Shown here: piece after piece, positions 24,765 through 33,925 of the stretch
Layout of the letters: each line of letters starts with the position of its first letter
Position numbering within the stretch: the first letter of the stretch is position 1
Assembly (NCBI GenBank): GCA_045124255.1
Contig: JBGVLM010000018.1
Location: 31,338 to 95,337 of the forward strand
DNA from: Eshraghiella sp045124255
GTDB lineage: Bacteria; Bacillota; Clostridia; Lachnospirales; Lachnospiraceae
DNA length: 64,000 bases
Direction: 5' to 3'
Notes under the pieces: generated by a model
What the model was told of the DNA's origin: nothing
What the model saw: the letters and a program-made list of their open reading frames with translations, nothing else
Databases searched by the model: none
Made by a program: the position numbers and the translations under genes

Positions 24765-26237
24765 TCAGATTTTCAATAAATTATAATCATTTGTTATTGT
24801 TATTTCAATTCCCCTGCACAGAAACGCTGCTAAAACCGCATACATGACTATCTGTACCATTCTTCTGATTCTGACATTCTTAATCGCTTCTATTCCATCC
24901 GCACAGGCAAATGCACATACCGAGGCAATTACAGCCATAATTACCGAAATATCACACAGATATCTGAAAATAAGTCCGCCAAGACAGAAATCAACCCATG
25001 CCGTTACTATTGTTCCTGCGAAGGCTGATATTAAGGTTGCTCTGAATGCCGTTGTCCTTGATTTACCGGCACATACAAACGGAATTGCCACAGCAAACAG
25101 CATAAACGGAACACTCAGTATTCCAAAATATGAATCAATATATAAATATCTGTCCATTTCAAAAGGGACTTCCCTTTTAAAAGTCAAAGTATCATCTATC
25201 ATCGACCTGCTGATTGGTGCAAGATAATAACAGTAAATTGCCTTTCCAACCTCTGTTATGTCAAGAGAATATTCTGATACATCCGCAACCGTAAGCTGAT
25301 ATGCAGCACCAAATTCAAGAGGGTTATCAAATCTTATATAATTATAAACCAATGCTGCCGCAATACCGATTATTACAAAAAAAGCAAGTGAACACAGTTC
25401 TGCCGGAATTCTTCCTTTTGTATGCTCTCTTTTATTAAGTATTATTCCAAAAATCACTGCCGGAATTATAAAAAACACTGCTCCAAATGCAACATTTATT
25501 CTTGAATGAAAGCACAGTGCATACGCAAAGCCTGCCGCAAGAAAATATATGCAGCGGTTTCTGAACCTCTTTGCACAGATTCCTTTCAGGAACAAATATC
25601 CGAACATTGCAAGGAATGCCATGGCAGATGTTACAGCAATATAATAGAATGGGTCATCCCCTCTTCCGTTAAGCAGATTCAATGAGGAAACATAAGCGGT
25701 ATACGTAATCAGCACTGCCGCAGGTGCCTTCATTTCAGAAGAAAATTTTCTGCCAAGATTCATAACTGTCAGCGGAAAGAAAACTGCAAACATAAGCATA
25801 TACACTGTCTGTATTACTCCCTGGGAGGGTATTCTGCCGGTTATAAAATAATACGGATACATCACCGTAAAAATCGGTGCCGTTCCAAAATAAGAAAAAT
25901 ACCGGCCATTATAATATGCCCTGTCATACAGAAAGCTTTCATCCTCCCTTAACTGCGGGTCATAGGGATTTTCAAGCTGCATAAAACTCTCATCCGCAGC
26001 ATAGTCAAAGCTTACCCTTCCCTTCATAAAGGAATCAAACTGCTGAACATACGGGTCATAATCCTCAAAATTCCCTGTAAGCGGATATTCTATATCCTGT
26101 CCCTGATTATATGACTGATTATATACCAGTACAGTCATAACACAGATAAGTACAACAAGTAATTTTGTTATAAAATCAGCCTTCTGTGTGTATTTACAAT
26201 ATGGAATTGATATTTGCTTTCTGATATTCTGTAACAT
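24765..26237 (-). CDS. Polytopic membrane protein, possibly GT-C glycosyltransferase-like
   Basis: A 490-residue protein with about 11 hydrophobic segments. After the first membrane span comes a long external loop with NPYDPQLREDESFLYDRAYY and then GRYFSYFGTAPIFTVMYPYY, a layout I associate with GT-C type glycosyltransferases using lipid-linked sugars. The acidic residues in that loop would be the catalytic candidates. A longer frame starts at a TTG at 26264, but GGGAG lies 5 bases before the ATG at 26237, so that is chosen. It follows a membrane-anchored GH5 enzyme by 13 bases, suggesting a joint role in a surface glycan. Function unproven. Confidence 0.6.
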   Translation of the reverse strand: MLQNIRKQISIPYCKYTQKADFITKLLVVLICVMTVLVYNQSYNQGQDIEYPLTGNFEDYDPYVQQFDSFMKGRVSFDYAADESFMQLENPYDPQLREDESFLYDRAYYNGRYFSYFGTAPIFTVMYPYYFITGRIPSQGVIQTVYMLMFAVFFPLTVMNLGRKFSSEMKAPAAVLITYTAYVSSLNLLNGRGDDPFYYIAVTSAMAFLAMFGYLFLKGICAKRFRNRCIYFLAAGFAYALCFHSRINVAFGAVFFIIPAVIFGIILNKREHTKGRIPAELCSLAFFVIIGIAAALVYNYIRFDNPLEFGAAYQLTVADVSEYSLDITEVGKAIYCYYLAPISRSMIDDTLTFKREVPFEMDRYLYIDSYFGILSVPFMLFAVAIPFVCAGKSRTTAFRATLISAFAGTIVTAWVDFCLGGLIFRYLCDISVIMAVIASVCAFACADGIEAIKNVRIRRMVQIVMYAVLAAFLCRGIEITITNDYNLLKI

Positions 26238-26250
26238 TCGTGCTCCCAAT

Positions 26251-27513
26251 CTAATATCCTGCAATAAAATTTTTAAGCCACTTTCCCGTATCGGTTAAAT
26301 CGTCGTTGTTCCAGCCACATGTCTTACTGCAGCTGCTTTTAATCAAAGAAGATGTCTCAGCCTTGTTGCTTAAATTCCATCCCATGTATGATATGTTATA
26401 GGAATTAATAAGTTCCTTCCACGCATTGGCAGAATCATAGTCAATACCACCGTTTCCTGACGCGTCACAAATACTGAATTCTGAGATAAATACAGGTGTT
26501 CCTGCTGCCACGGCACTCTTTAATCTCTCCCTCAGCTCCTCCTTATGTGTTGCAGCATAGAAATGCAGTACATACATTACATTATAAGGATTATTTACCG
26601 GATTTGAAGCGACCTTATCAATCTCCTGTGACCAGGTCGGTGTTCCGACAAGAATTATTGCATCACTGTCATATTGCCTTATTGCTGCAATCACCTCATC
26701 GGCATAGGTTTTAACCGTGTTCCAGTCAACCCCGCCGTTTGGTTCATTGCAGATTTCATAGATAACATTTGAATAATCCTTATATTTCTGTGCCATTTCC
26801 GTGAAAAAGGAAATCGCTTCCGTCTTATTTGTATTCGGATTACCGTCGGATAGAATATGCCAGTCAATAATTACATACATTCCAAGCTCCGTTGCATATT
26901 CCACCCCGTTCTCAACCAGTGCTTTAAGTTCCGTCTGATTGCCGCCGCTGCAATAGCCGTTATATTCCGCCGTATATAATGCCAGTCTGACTGCATTTGC
27001 ACCCCAATCGTCCCTTAAAGTCCTAAATGCCTCTTTATTAACATACTCCGGAAACCAGGTAATTCCATGTGTACTTACACCCTTAAGCTGAAATATATTA
27101 CCATTGCAGTCAACAAGGTCCGTTTTGTCAACAGAAAGCTTGCCATGACTCGCAAGCGGTGTTTTGTCCTCATGCACCGGAAGAGTATATGAATCATTAA
27201 CGGATGAAGTTTCTGCCGTTGTTGTTATTATTTCCTCTGAATAATCAGATTCAGGAAATACAACTTCCGTTATCGGAGTATAGGTAGGAACAACTCCCTT
27301 AATCGTTACTTCTGTTGCAGATGTCATTTTTATATTCTCCGTTACCCTTACCGCTGACGTAGTCTTTGCATTTTCTTTAATATATTTATTAACGCTTTCC
27401 TTAAGAGCACCCGTACAGAGCATGGCAATAATAACCGCAAGAAATAATACCAGACATATTATTACGGAAAATATTATTTTGTAGCTTCGTATTTTTCTTT
27501 TGTCCCGTTCCAT
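26251..27513 (-). CDS. Membrane-anchored GH5 endoglucanase-like hydrolase
   Basis: A 420-residue enzyme. A basic N-terminus and one span (about 12-34) anchor it outside the membrane. A Thr/Val-rich linker reaches residue 125. The GH5 barrel follows: LKGVSTHGITWFPEYVN, NAVRLALYT, VIIDWHIL, acid/base Glu257 in YEICNEPNG, HFYAATHKE, and nucleophile Glu345 in VFISEFSIC. This fits GH5 subfamily 2-like beta-1,4-glucanases. GGAGG lies 4 bases before the ATG. It follows holA by 17 bases and precedes the membrane protein gene, so it belongs to the comEA-comEC-holA transcription unit or its tail. The substrate (cellulose or an own exopolysaccharide) is unknown. Confidence 0.9.
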   Translation of the reverse strand: MERDKRKIRSYKIIFSVIICLVLFLAVIIAMLCTGALKESVNKYIKENAKTTSAVRVTENIKMTSATEVTIKGVVPTYTPITEVVFPESDYSEEIITTTAETSSVNDSYTLPVHEDKTPLASHGKLSVDKTDLVDCNGNIFQLKGVSTHGITWFPEYVNKEAFRTLRDDWGANAVRLALYTAEYNGYCSGGNQTELKALVENGVEYATELGMYVIIDWHILSDGNPNTNKTEAISFFTEMAQKYKDYSNVIYEICNEPNGGVDWNTVKTYADEVIAAIRQYDSDAIILVGTPTWSQEIDKVASNPVNNPYNVMYVLHFYAATHKEELRERLKSAVAAGTPVFISEFSICDASGNGGIDYDSANAWKELINSYNISYMGWNLSNKAETSSLIKSSCSKTCGWNNDDLTDTGKWLKNFIAGY

Positions 27514-27530
27514 AAAACCTCCGTCAGGTA

Positions 27531-28505
27531 TTATATACTATATTTAATGATTAAAAGTTCCACTGCGTACTTATCCTCTCTTAAACCGGTTTTAACTGCC
27601 GTCTCAGCCTCAATGCAGTCATCGACTGCCTCCTTAAGCCTTTCATAGGAATACCCCTTCGCCTGTGAAATATATTTACCGACAAAGTACGGTCTTATTC
27701 CGAGACGGGCTGCAATCGACTGCGGGGACTGTCCCTGCTCAATAAGCTTTCTCACTGCAAGCAGCTGTGAAAAATGTCTTCCGATAAGAGCCAAAAGCTT
27801 CATTGGAGGCTCCTTAAGTGCAAGCAAATCCGCATATAAGCCCATAACTGCGTCAGTATTGCGGTTCGCCATTTCCTGAATCATATCAAACACTCTGTCA
27901 ACTGTCCTTACTGAGCATAATTCTATAATATTCTCTCCGGTTATAACGTCCTTCTTCATGCAATATGACACCAGCTTTGAAGCCTCATTATACAGATTGT
28001 CCATCTCAGGTCCGGCAATTCTCAGAAAAAGATTCATGTCATCCCTTGTTATCTGCTTTCCTGCTTCAGCAAAAATTTTAAGCACCCATTTGGACAAATC
28101 CTCATCCGTCTGGCTTTTCATCTCAGCAACATAACCGATGTCAGAAATTGTTTTAAACAGCTTATTACGTTTATCAACTTCACTGTCAGTGAATATAAAA
28201 TAAGTACTCTCCGGTGCATTTTTAACGATATCCGCCATCTGCTCGGAGGAGGATTTAAACATTCCGCAGTCCTCTATCATAATCAGTCTTCTGTCCGCCC
28301 AGAAAGGAAGCGTCATTGCAGTGTCCCTGACATCATTAATATCCAAATCCTTCCCCTCATAATGTGAGAAATTCATATCATCATCACCGCAGACAGCATT
28401 CTTTAATTGATTTTTATAGCTTCTGACAAGAAATTTCTCTTCACCGTACAGAAGATAGGCTCTCGAAAATTCTCCGTCCTTAATATGTTTCCTGATATTC
28501 TTCAT
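27531..28505 (-). CDS. holA: DNA polymerase III delta subunit
   Basis: A 324-residue clamp-loader subunit that opens the beta sliding clamp. The N-terminus AYLLYGEEKFLVRSY is the HolA signature, followed by MNFSHYEGKDLDINDV and later NLYNEASKLVSYC. The C-terminal part includes LLALIGRHFSQLLAVRKL and GIRPYFVGKYISQAK. An ATG at 28508 is three bases upstream; GGCGG lies 5 bases before the second ATG, which is used. Position downstream of comEC and near rpsT is the classical Firmicute order. Confidence 0.93.
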   Translation of the reverse strand: MKNIRKHIKDGEFSRAYLLYGEEKFLVRSYKNQLKNAVCGDDDMNFSHYEGKDLDINDVRDTAMTLPFWADRRLIMIEDCGMFKSSSEQMADIVKNAPESTYFIFTDSEVDKRNKLFKTISDIGYVAEMKSQTDEDLSKWVLKIFAEAGKQITRDDMNLFLRIAGPEMDNLYNEASKLVSYCMKKDVITGENIIELCSVRTVDRVFDMIQEMANRNTDAVMGLYADLLALKEPPMKLLALIGRHFSQLLAVRKLIEQGQSPQSIAARLGIRPYFVGKYISQAKGYSYERLKEAVDDCIEAETAVKTGLREDKYAVELLIIKYSI

Positions 28506-28554
28506 CATATACCGCCAATAAAATTAATAACTTTATAATACCACAAAATTGATT

Positions 28555-30819
28555 TTATAAAAAGACTCTTATACCTCCCCTTTTATAAATTATTGCACCC
28601 TCATCACAGGTGCAGTGTATATCCGCTCCGATAAGCTCCATTCTGTCAACCGCCTCTTTCGCAGGATGACCGTATTCATTATCCCTTCCGCAGGATATGA
28701 CAACCGTACCGGGATTAAATTTTCTGAGAAACTCAAGTGAATTCGAAGATGCGGAACCATGGTGCGAAGCCTTAAGAACATCAATATTAAACTCCTTCTC
28801 CTGACTCTCTGCTATTATTTTTTCCTGCTCTGAGGAGATATCCCCCGTTAAAAGCACTTGAAAATCCTGATATTCCACCAACAGAACCGTTGAATAATCA
28901 TTTCTCTCCTTAATATAACTGTCATACTCCGGATGCAGACAGGTAAAAGAAGTCCCGCCAAGCTGCATTTTAACTCCGCTGTATATTACCCTGACATCTG
29001 CCCCTGCTGCCCTGGCAATATCTGATAATTCCGTATATGCGTCATCCTCATTATGAACTGACGGAAGAATTAATGTCTTAACCTGAATTTTCTGCTCCGT
29101 AAGCAGTGCCTTAATACCGCTTATATGGTCAGAATCAGGATGTGTAACAAATACATAATCTATTACCGAAACACCCTTTGACATAAGGAAGGGCTCCAAT
29201 GTGTATTCATACAGGGATTTGTTGTCACTGCTTCCATTGTCAACCAGAATATTGCAGCTGCCGCTTCTTATATAAATTCCGTCACCCTGCCCCACATCCA
29301 TAAATGTCAGTTCAAAATAATTATTAAACCTGAGCACAATTATCACAATTGCGACAGCAATTCCTGACAAATATTTTGCTTTCTTTTTATTATATATATG
29401 CCACATTGTTATTCCTAATATAATATAAAATACAATTATCTGCCAAAACTCCGGTCTGCCGCATATCCACACAGCACCGGGAAGCTTTAAACACAGACTG
29501 CAGAGTTTTTCATAGAGCTTCAGAATGTAAACCCCTGCTCCTATACAGAATTTACCGATTGCCGGAACAAATGAGCCGACTATGGCAGAAGAAAGTGCCG
29601 ATATCATCACATACGTCATTAAAGGAATAACTATAAGATTAATTAAAATAGAATATACAGGTATCTCGTAATAGCTGTACATAATAACCGGAAGCGTCAC
29701 AATTTGAACTGAAAAACCTGACATTAAAGCCTTAATTATTTTATTTTCGGAAGGAATTATTCTGCACAATGCAGGATTAACGGCACCTATTCCGATAATT
29801 GCTGCAAAGGACAGTATAAATCCCGAATTATATATCAGGAGCGGAGAATCAACAAGCATGACCGCTGCTGCAAGAGCCGCAGCACTGATTAAATCATAGG
29901 TACGCCCGACAACATTGGCATATACTGCCAGCAGAAACATTATTATTGCTCTTATCGTGGAAACTCCGTTTCCGGTTATAATTCCATAAAATATTATCAT
30001 ACTTCCCGATATAAGCATTGCCGCTGCATAACCGATTCCGCTTCTCCTAAGAAGCTTATAAAAACCCATTCCGATAAGTGATATATGAAGTCCTGAAATT
30101 GCCAGAATATGACCGATTCCACAGGTCGCAAACAGTTCTGATATCTCCGAATCAAGCTCATCCTTCTCCCCCAGAAGCATTGCCGCAAAAACCGACGCTG
30201 ATTTCTCATCAGTAAGCTGATAAAGCGTTTCACTCAGCCTGTTACGTACCTTATCTGCCAGGGAATATACCGGATTTCTATTTTCCTCTGACAGCAAAAC
30301 TGTGTCCGCATATATTTTATACTGAATTTTCAGGCTGTAATAATACTGCTTTGAATTGAATTCACCCGGATTTGAATTTTCCCGAAAACACTCTGCCATG
30401 CCTTTGACACATATAATATCTCCCTTATTAAAGTTTTCATCACTATACACGACGCAGTTTCCGCCATTATACTGCTGTCCGTCCGCCGTAACAGTTGTAT
30501 TCTTAACAAAAATCTTACTGCCATATACTGTTTTGGAGCATTTATACACCTCCCCCGTTGCCTCACATTCAATGCTCTGTTCCGAAAGCTTCTGTACAAA
30601 AGCACTTTCCCGTGAAGCAATACATGCCGAAACATATCCGATTATTATTAACAATGGAAAAAACAAATAAATAAAAGCAATTTTCTTATGTTTTACCTTA
30701 TTAAGAAAAAGCAGAAAACTGATTAAAAAAATAGAAATTAATAAGAATATTCCCGCCCACCGGCATATTAAAATGCCGGCGAGAAGAAAAATAAAAATTC
30801 CAACGAATGGTCTTTTAAT
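28555..30819 (-). CDS. comEC: ComEC/Rec2 DNA internalisation channel, apparent ATT start
   Basis: A membrane channel of 754 residues for uptake of single-stranded DNA. It has an N-terminal KRPFVGIFIFLLAGILI start, a ComEC membrane core (LATCGIGHILAISGLHISLIG), and a C-terminal metallo-beta-lactamase domain with DVGQGDGIYI, HPDSDHISG and KASHHGSASSNS. The first standard start in frame is a TTG at 30666, which would remove 51 conserved N-terminal residues. In the extended frame no ATG, GTG or TTG exists before the upstream stop. An ATT at 30819, placed 5 bases after AGGCGGTG (one mismatch from AGGAGGTG), fits the family start exactly. It follows the GerMN lipoprotein gene by 11 bases. Confidence 0.85.
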   Translation of the reverse strand: MKRPFVGIFIFLLAGILICRWAGIFLLISIFLISFLLFLNKVKHKKIAFIYLFFPLLIIIGYVSACIASRESAFVQKLSEQSIECEATGEVYKCSKTVYGSKIFVKNTTVTADGQQYNGGNCVVYSDENFNKGDIICVKGMAECFRENSNPGEFNSKQYYYSLKIQYKIYADTVLLSEENRNPVYSLADKVRNRLSETLYQLTDEKSASVFAAMLLGEKDELDSEISELFATCGIGHILAISGLHISLIGMGFYKLLRRSGIGYAAAMLISGSMIIFYGIITGNGVSTIRAIIMFLLAVYANVVGRTYDLISAAALAAAVMLVDSPLLIYNSGFILSFAAIIGIGAVNPALCRIIPSENKIIKALMSGFSVQIVTLPVIMYSYYEIPVYSILINLIVIPLMTYVMISALSSAIVGSFVPAIGKFCIGAGVYILKLYEKLCSLCLKLPGAVWICGRPEFWQIIVFYIILGITMWHIYNKKKAKYLSGIAVAIVIIVLRFNNYFELTFMDVGQGDGIYIRSGSCNILVDNGSSDNKSLYEYTLEPFLMSKGVSVIDYVFVTHPDSDHISGIKALLTEQKIQVKTLILPSVHNEDDAYTELSDIARAAGADVRVIYSGVKMQLGGTSFTCLHPEYDSYIKERNDYSTVLLVEYQDFQVLLTGDISSEQEKIIAESQEKEFNIDVLKASHHGSASSNSLEFLRKFNPGTVVISCGRDNEYGHPAKEAVDRMELIGADIHCTCDEGAIIYKRGGIRVFL

Positions 30820-30830
30820 ATAATCACCGC

Positions 30831-31772
30831 CTATTCCTCAGCAGGCACTACATATACATCCGTTACAAGATTAAGATTGCGTTCAAACAGTGTTGTCAAT
30901 GGATATTTATCCATAAATGTCTCTTCAAAGCTTCCGTTTACAAGAATCTGCACCTGTTTAATATTGTCGATTTCACAAAGTGAATTGACAATTGAATATA
31001 TCGTTACATCAGCCGATACATCAACCATCGCCGTCAGAAAAGCCGAATCAAAATTAACATAGCAGATTCCGTCCTTTGTTGACACGCCGAGCAGCTTCAA
31101 ATTCTTAGGCAGGGCACTTTTTCCGTTCTTGGAATCCGGTCCGTCAATAAGATTATCAATTACTGCTTTTTCAATTGATATATTACCCGAATAGGCAACC
31201 TGCTTCTGCACACACACAAGATTCTGACCCGATGAATCGGAGAAATACAGTGACATCTCAGCCAACTGCAGACTGTTTAAGGAATCCTCTGTATTGTTTA
31301 TATAATCACTTGAGGACATTAATCCCACAACATTTCCGCTGTCATTGACAAACGGCTGCTCATTAATATAGAAGGAAACATACTCTATTCCCTCAATCTG
31401 GCAAAGTGTCTTAACCAGCGCCGAACGTACAAGCACCTCTTCAACATCATTCATGTCATAATAGCTTTCGGACATATACACATATATAACCTTTTCGTCA
31501 ATTGAGATTCTGTCCACGGTTAAATTCTTTTTAAACACCGTTAAATGCTCTTTTTCCTCCGGTGAGTACATCTTATCAAGCATCTCTTTTGCAAGCTTAT
31601 TTACATTATTTGTGGTTGACTCATACTTCTCCTCAACAAGAGTTATACCATCTGAATCAAGATAAAAAATATTATATTTATCATCTGCCTTCTCATCAAC
31701 TACATCCTTATCACAGCCCACACAGACAAATATAAGCAGTACAGACAGCAAAACTATACTAATTCTTCTCAT
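30831..31772 (-). CDS. Lipoprotein with two GerMN domains
   Basis: A 313-residue lipoprotein with lipobox FVCVGC at residues 15-20. Two GerMN domains follow, at about 35-150 (ALVKTLCQIEGIEYVSFYIN) and 170-300 (SIEKAVIDNLIDGP, ICYVNFDSAF, IYSIVNSLCEIDNIKQVQIL). GerMN domains occur in spore germination lipoprotein GerM and in LpqB, the lipoprotein encoded after the MtrAB two-component system in Actinobacteria. Here it lies right after a histidine kinase (TAATG overlap), the same order as mtrA-mtrB-lpqB. A role in modulating the kinase from outside the membrane is inferred. Confidence 0.88.
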   Translation of the reverse strand: MRRISIVLLSVLLIFVCVGCDKDVVDEKADDKYNIFYLDSDGITLVEEKYESTTNNVNKLAKEMLDKMYSPEEKEHLTVFKKNLTVDRISIDEKVIYVYMSESYYDMNDVEEVLVRSALVKTLCQIEGIEYVSFYINEQPFVNDSGNVVGLMSSSDYINNTEDSLNSLQLAEMSLYFSDSSGQNLVCVQKQVAYSGNISIEKAVIDNLIDGPDSKNGKSALPKNLKLLGVSTKDGICYVNFDSAFLTAMVDVSADVTIYSIVNSLCEIDNIKQVQILVNGSFEETFMDKYPLTTLFERNLNLVTDVYVVPAEE

Positions 31773-33223
31773 TACTGCTCACCTCCTGTCTGACTGTAAT
31801 AAAGCGGTATTCTGACCGTAAAGGTTGTTCCTTCGTTCTCCTTACTGTAGAGTTTTATTGTTCCCTTATGCATTAAAACAACACTCTTTGTAAGAGCAAG
31901 TCCTAAGCCCGTGCCTCCGGTCTCCCTTGCCCTGGCCTTATCAACCCTGTAAAATCGCTCAAAAATATGCTCCTTGCACTCATTAGGAATACCTATTCCC
32001 GAATCAGCAACCTTAACATAGAAAAACTTATGGTCGGCATTAAGTGATACATGCACCCATCCGTTCTCAATATTATATTTAATTGAGTTCTCTATAAGGT
32101 TTGTAATTGCAAGAGTAAATTTAACCTCATCAATCTCTGCCGCAACCGGCCGGAAGCTTTCAAAAACAAGTTCCACATTCTTCTGTACCGCAATCGGTCT
32201 TAATCTCTTAAGCGTAAGCTCAACCAGCTCATTGACATTAACCGTAGTTATATTTATCTCTGCATTAGCCTTATCAAGCTTAACCATGTTAAGCAGGCTG
32301 CTTATAATCTTATTCTCCCTGTCTATCTCATGGACAATGTCCTGCATAAACTCCCTGTACATCTCATTAGGAACATCCTCCTGACTTACAAGTGAGTCAG
32401 CCAGTACCTTCATTGAGGTCATAGGTGTTTTGAGCTCATGCGACACATTGGAAACAAACTCCTGCCTTGATTTATCAAGCGTTGCTATTCTGTCCAGCAT
32501 TATATTAACGGAATCTGAAATTCTCTTGTATTCATAGAGACTTCTGCTTTCAATCTGCTGCTCCTTAACACCCTCAGATACCTCGACAATGGATTTGTTA
32601 AGCCTGTTCAGCGGCCTGATTATAAACTCTGAAAAAACAAGGCTGAATACAATAGAAAGTATCACAAAAATCAGTATCATTGCCGAAAAAACCGAATTTA
32701 AATACTGCACCGTATCAACAGTGTCGGTATCGGTAATTGTAACCGAAATAACACCGACAGTAGTTGTATTATCAACCGAATACACAGGCATAATTATCTT
32801 GGCATAATCCCCATTACGATAGTATGCCGTAGTTGCCGTTCCCTTGTATGCATTGATTATTTCAGGTGAAACAAGTGTTTTGCCCTCATCAAAGACATAG
32901 GTATCCTTAACTATTTTAAAATCACTGTCTACAATTAAAATTCTTGAGGAATATATGTATACCAGTTGTTCCAGTTCTGCGTCAACATTCTGCTGGCTGT
33001 CTCCCGTAAAATAAGAGCTTGCCGCAATATCTGCCGCCAGCAGATTACACTGGGACTTAACATCAATAAGAAGCTCCTCGACGGTTTCGCTCTGATAACC
33101 GAGAATGACAAGTCTGCTCGTAACAACTAACGGAATCAGCGTACATATAACGATTGCCAGACACAAAACAAGTCTTATGCTTATTATTTTTTGAAAAAAC
33201 TTTTTGATACGTTTCTTTTTCAT
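31772..33223 (-). CDS. Membrane sensor histidine kinase
   Basis: A 483-residue kinase. It has an N-terminal span (17-40), an external sensor region to about 178 that looks Cache-like (VDSDFKIVKDTYVFDEGKTL, AKIIMPVYSVDN), a second span, a HAMP domain (about 200-250), HisKA with His262 in FVSNVSHELKTPM, and HATPase_c with NLIENSIKYN, DSGIGIP and GGTGLGLALTKS. No PAS domain is evident, unlike WalK. It starts 4 bases after the response regulator and overlaps the GerMN lipoprotein gene by one base. The partner is the upstream regulator; the signal is unknown. Confidence 0.93.
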   Translation of the reverse strand: MKKKRIKKFFQKIISIRLVLCLAIVICTLIPLVVTSRLVILGYQSETVEELLIDVKSQCNLLAADIAASSYFTGDSQQNVDAELEQLVYIYSSRILIVDSDFKIVKDTYVFDEGKTLVSPEIINAYKGTATTAYYRNGDYAKIIMPVYSVDNTTTVGVISVTITDTDTVDTVQYLNSVFSAMILIFVILSIVFSLVFSEFIIRPLNRLNKSIVEVSEGVKEQQIESRSLYEYKRISDSVNIMLDRIATLDKSRQEFVSNVSHELKTPMTSMKVLADSLVSQEDVPNEMYREFMQDIVHEIDRENKIISSLLNMVKLDKANAEINITTVNVNELVELTLKRLRPIAVQKNVELVFESFRPVAAEIDEVKFTLAITNLIENSIKYNIENGWVHVSLNADHKFFYVKVADSGIGIPNECKEHIFERFYRVDKARARETGGTGLGLALTKSVVLMHKGTIKLYSKENEGTTFTVRIPLYYSQTGGEQ

Positions 33224-33227
33224 AATG

Positions 33228-33914
33228 TTATCCTAAATAATAATATCCAACTCCCCATTTAGTATGTACATACTTTGGTTCAGAAGGATTTTCTTCAATC
33301 TTCTCACGAAGACGTCTGATATGAACATCAACGGTTCTTGCATCTCCCGGATAATCATAACCCCAGATAATGTTTAAAAGCTGTTCTCTTCCATATACCT
33401 TATTAGGATTGAGAACAAGAAGCTCAAGCACATCAAATTCCTTCGCCGTGAGATTTACCTCTTTGTCATTAATAAAGAGCCTTCTTCCGTCCTTATCAAG
33501 CTTCAAATCGCCAGAAACAATATATCTGCTCTTATCCTCCTTAGCTGCATTGCGGTTGTTTCTTCGAAGAATTGCCTTGATTCTTGCCTTTACCTCAAGA
33601 ATATTAAAAGGCTTTGTTATATAATCGTCGGCACCGTATTCAAGCCCCATTATCTTGTCCATATCCTCACCCTTTGCCGTAAGCATGATAATCGGCATAT
33701 CGGAAAACTCCCTTATCTGCTGGCATACGCTTAAACCGTCAAGCTTCGGAAGCATTAAATCCAAAAGCACAACATCATACTCACTGTTTTTGGCATAAGC
33801 AAGTGCTTCTTCCCCGTCATAAGCACAATCCACTGTCATTCCGTCCTGTTCAAGACTGAATTTTATACCTTTTACGATTAGCTTCTCGTCATCCACAACC
33901 AGTACCCTGCTCAT
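33228..33914 (-). CDS. OmpR-family response regulator
   Basis: A 228-residue regulator. The receiver has the acidic pair VVDDEK at residues 8-9, phospho-acceptor Asp52 in LLDLMLPK and the conserved Lys in ITKPF. The C-terminal winged helix has LTAKEFDVLELL and TVDVHIRRLREKIEENP. It most resembles the WalR/PhoP/MtrA group. A longer frame from 33935 is available, but AAGGAG stands 7 bases before the ATG at 33914. comEA ends only 11 bases upstream, so competence and signalling genes are cotranscribed. Targets are unknown; control of envelope or its own operon is inference. Confidence 0.93.
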   Translation of the reverse strand: MSRVLVVDDEKLIVKGIKFSLEQDGMTVDCAYDGEEALAYAKNSEYDVVLLDLMLPKLDGLSVCQQIREFSDMPIIMLTAKGEDMDKIMGLEYGADDYITKPFNILEVKARIKAILRRNNRNAAKEDKSRYIVSGDLKLDKDGRRLFINDKEVNLTAKEFDVLELLVLNPNKVYGREQLLNIIWGYDYPGDARTVDVHIRRLREKIEENPSEPKYVHTKWGVGYYYLG

Positions 33915-33925
33915 ATCATCTCTCC

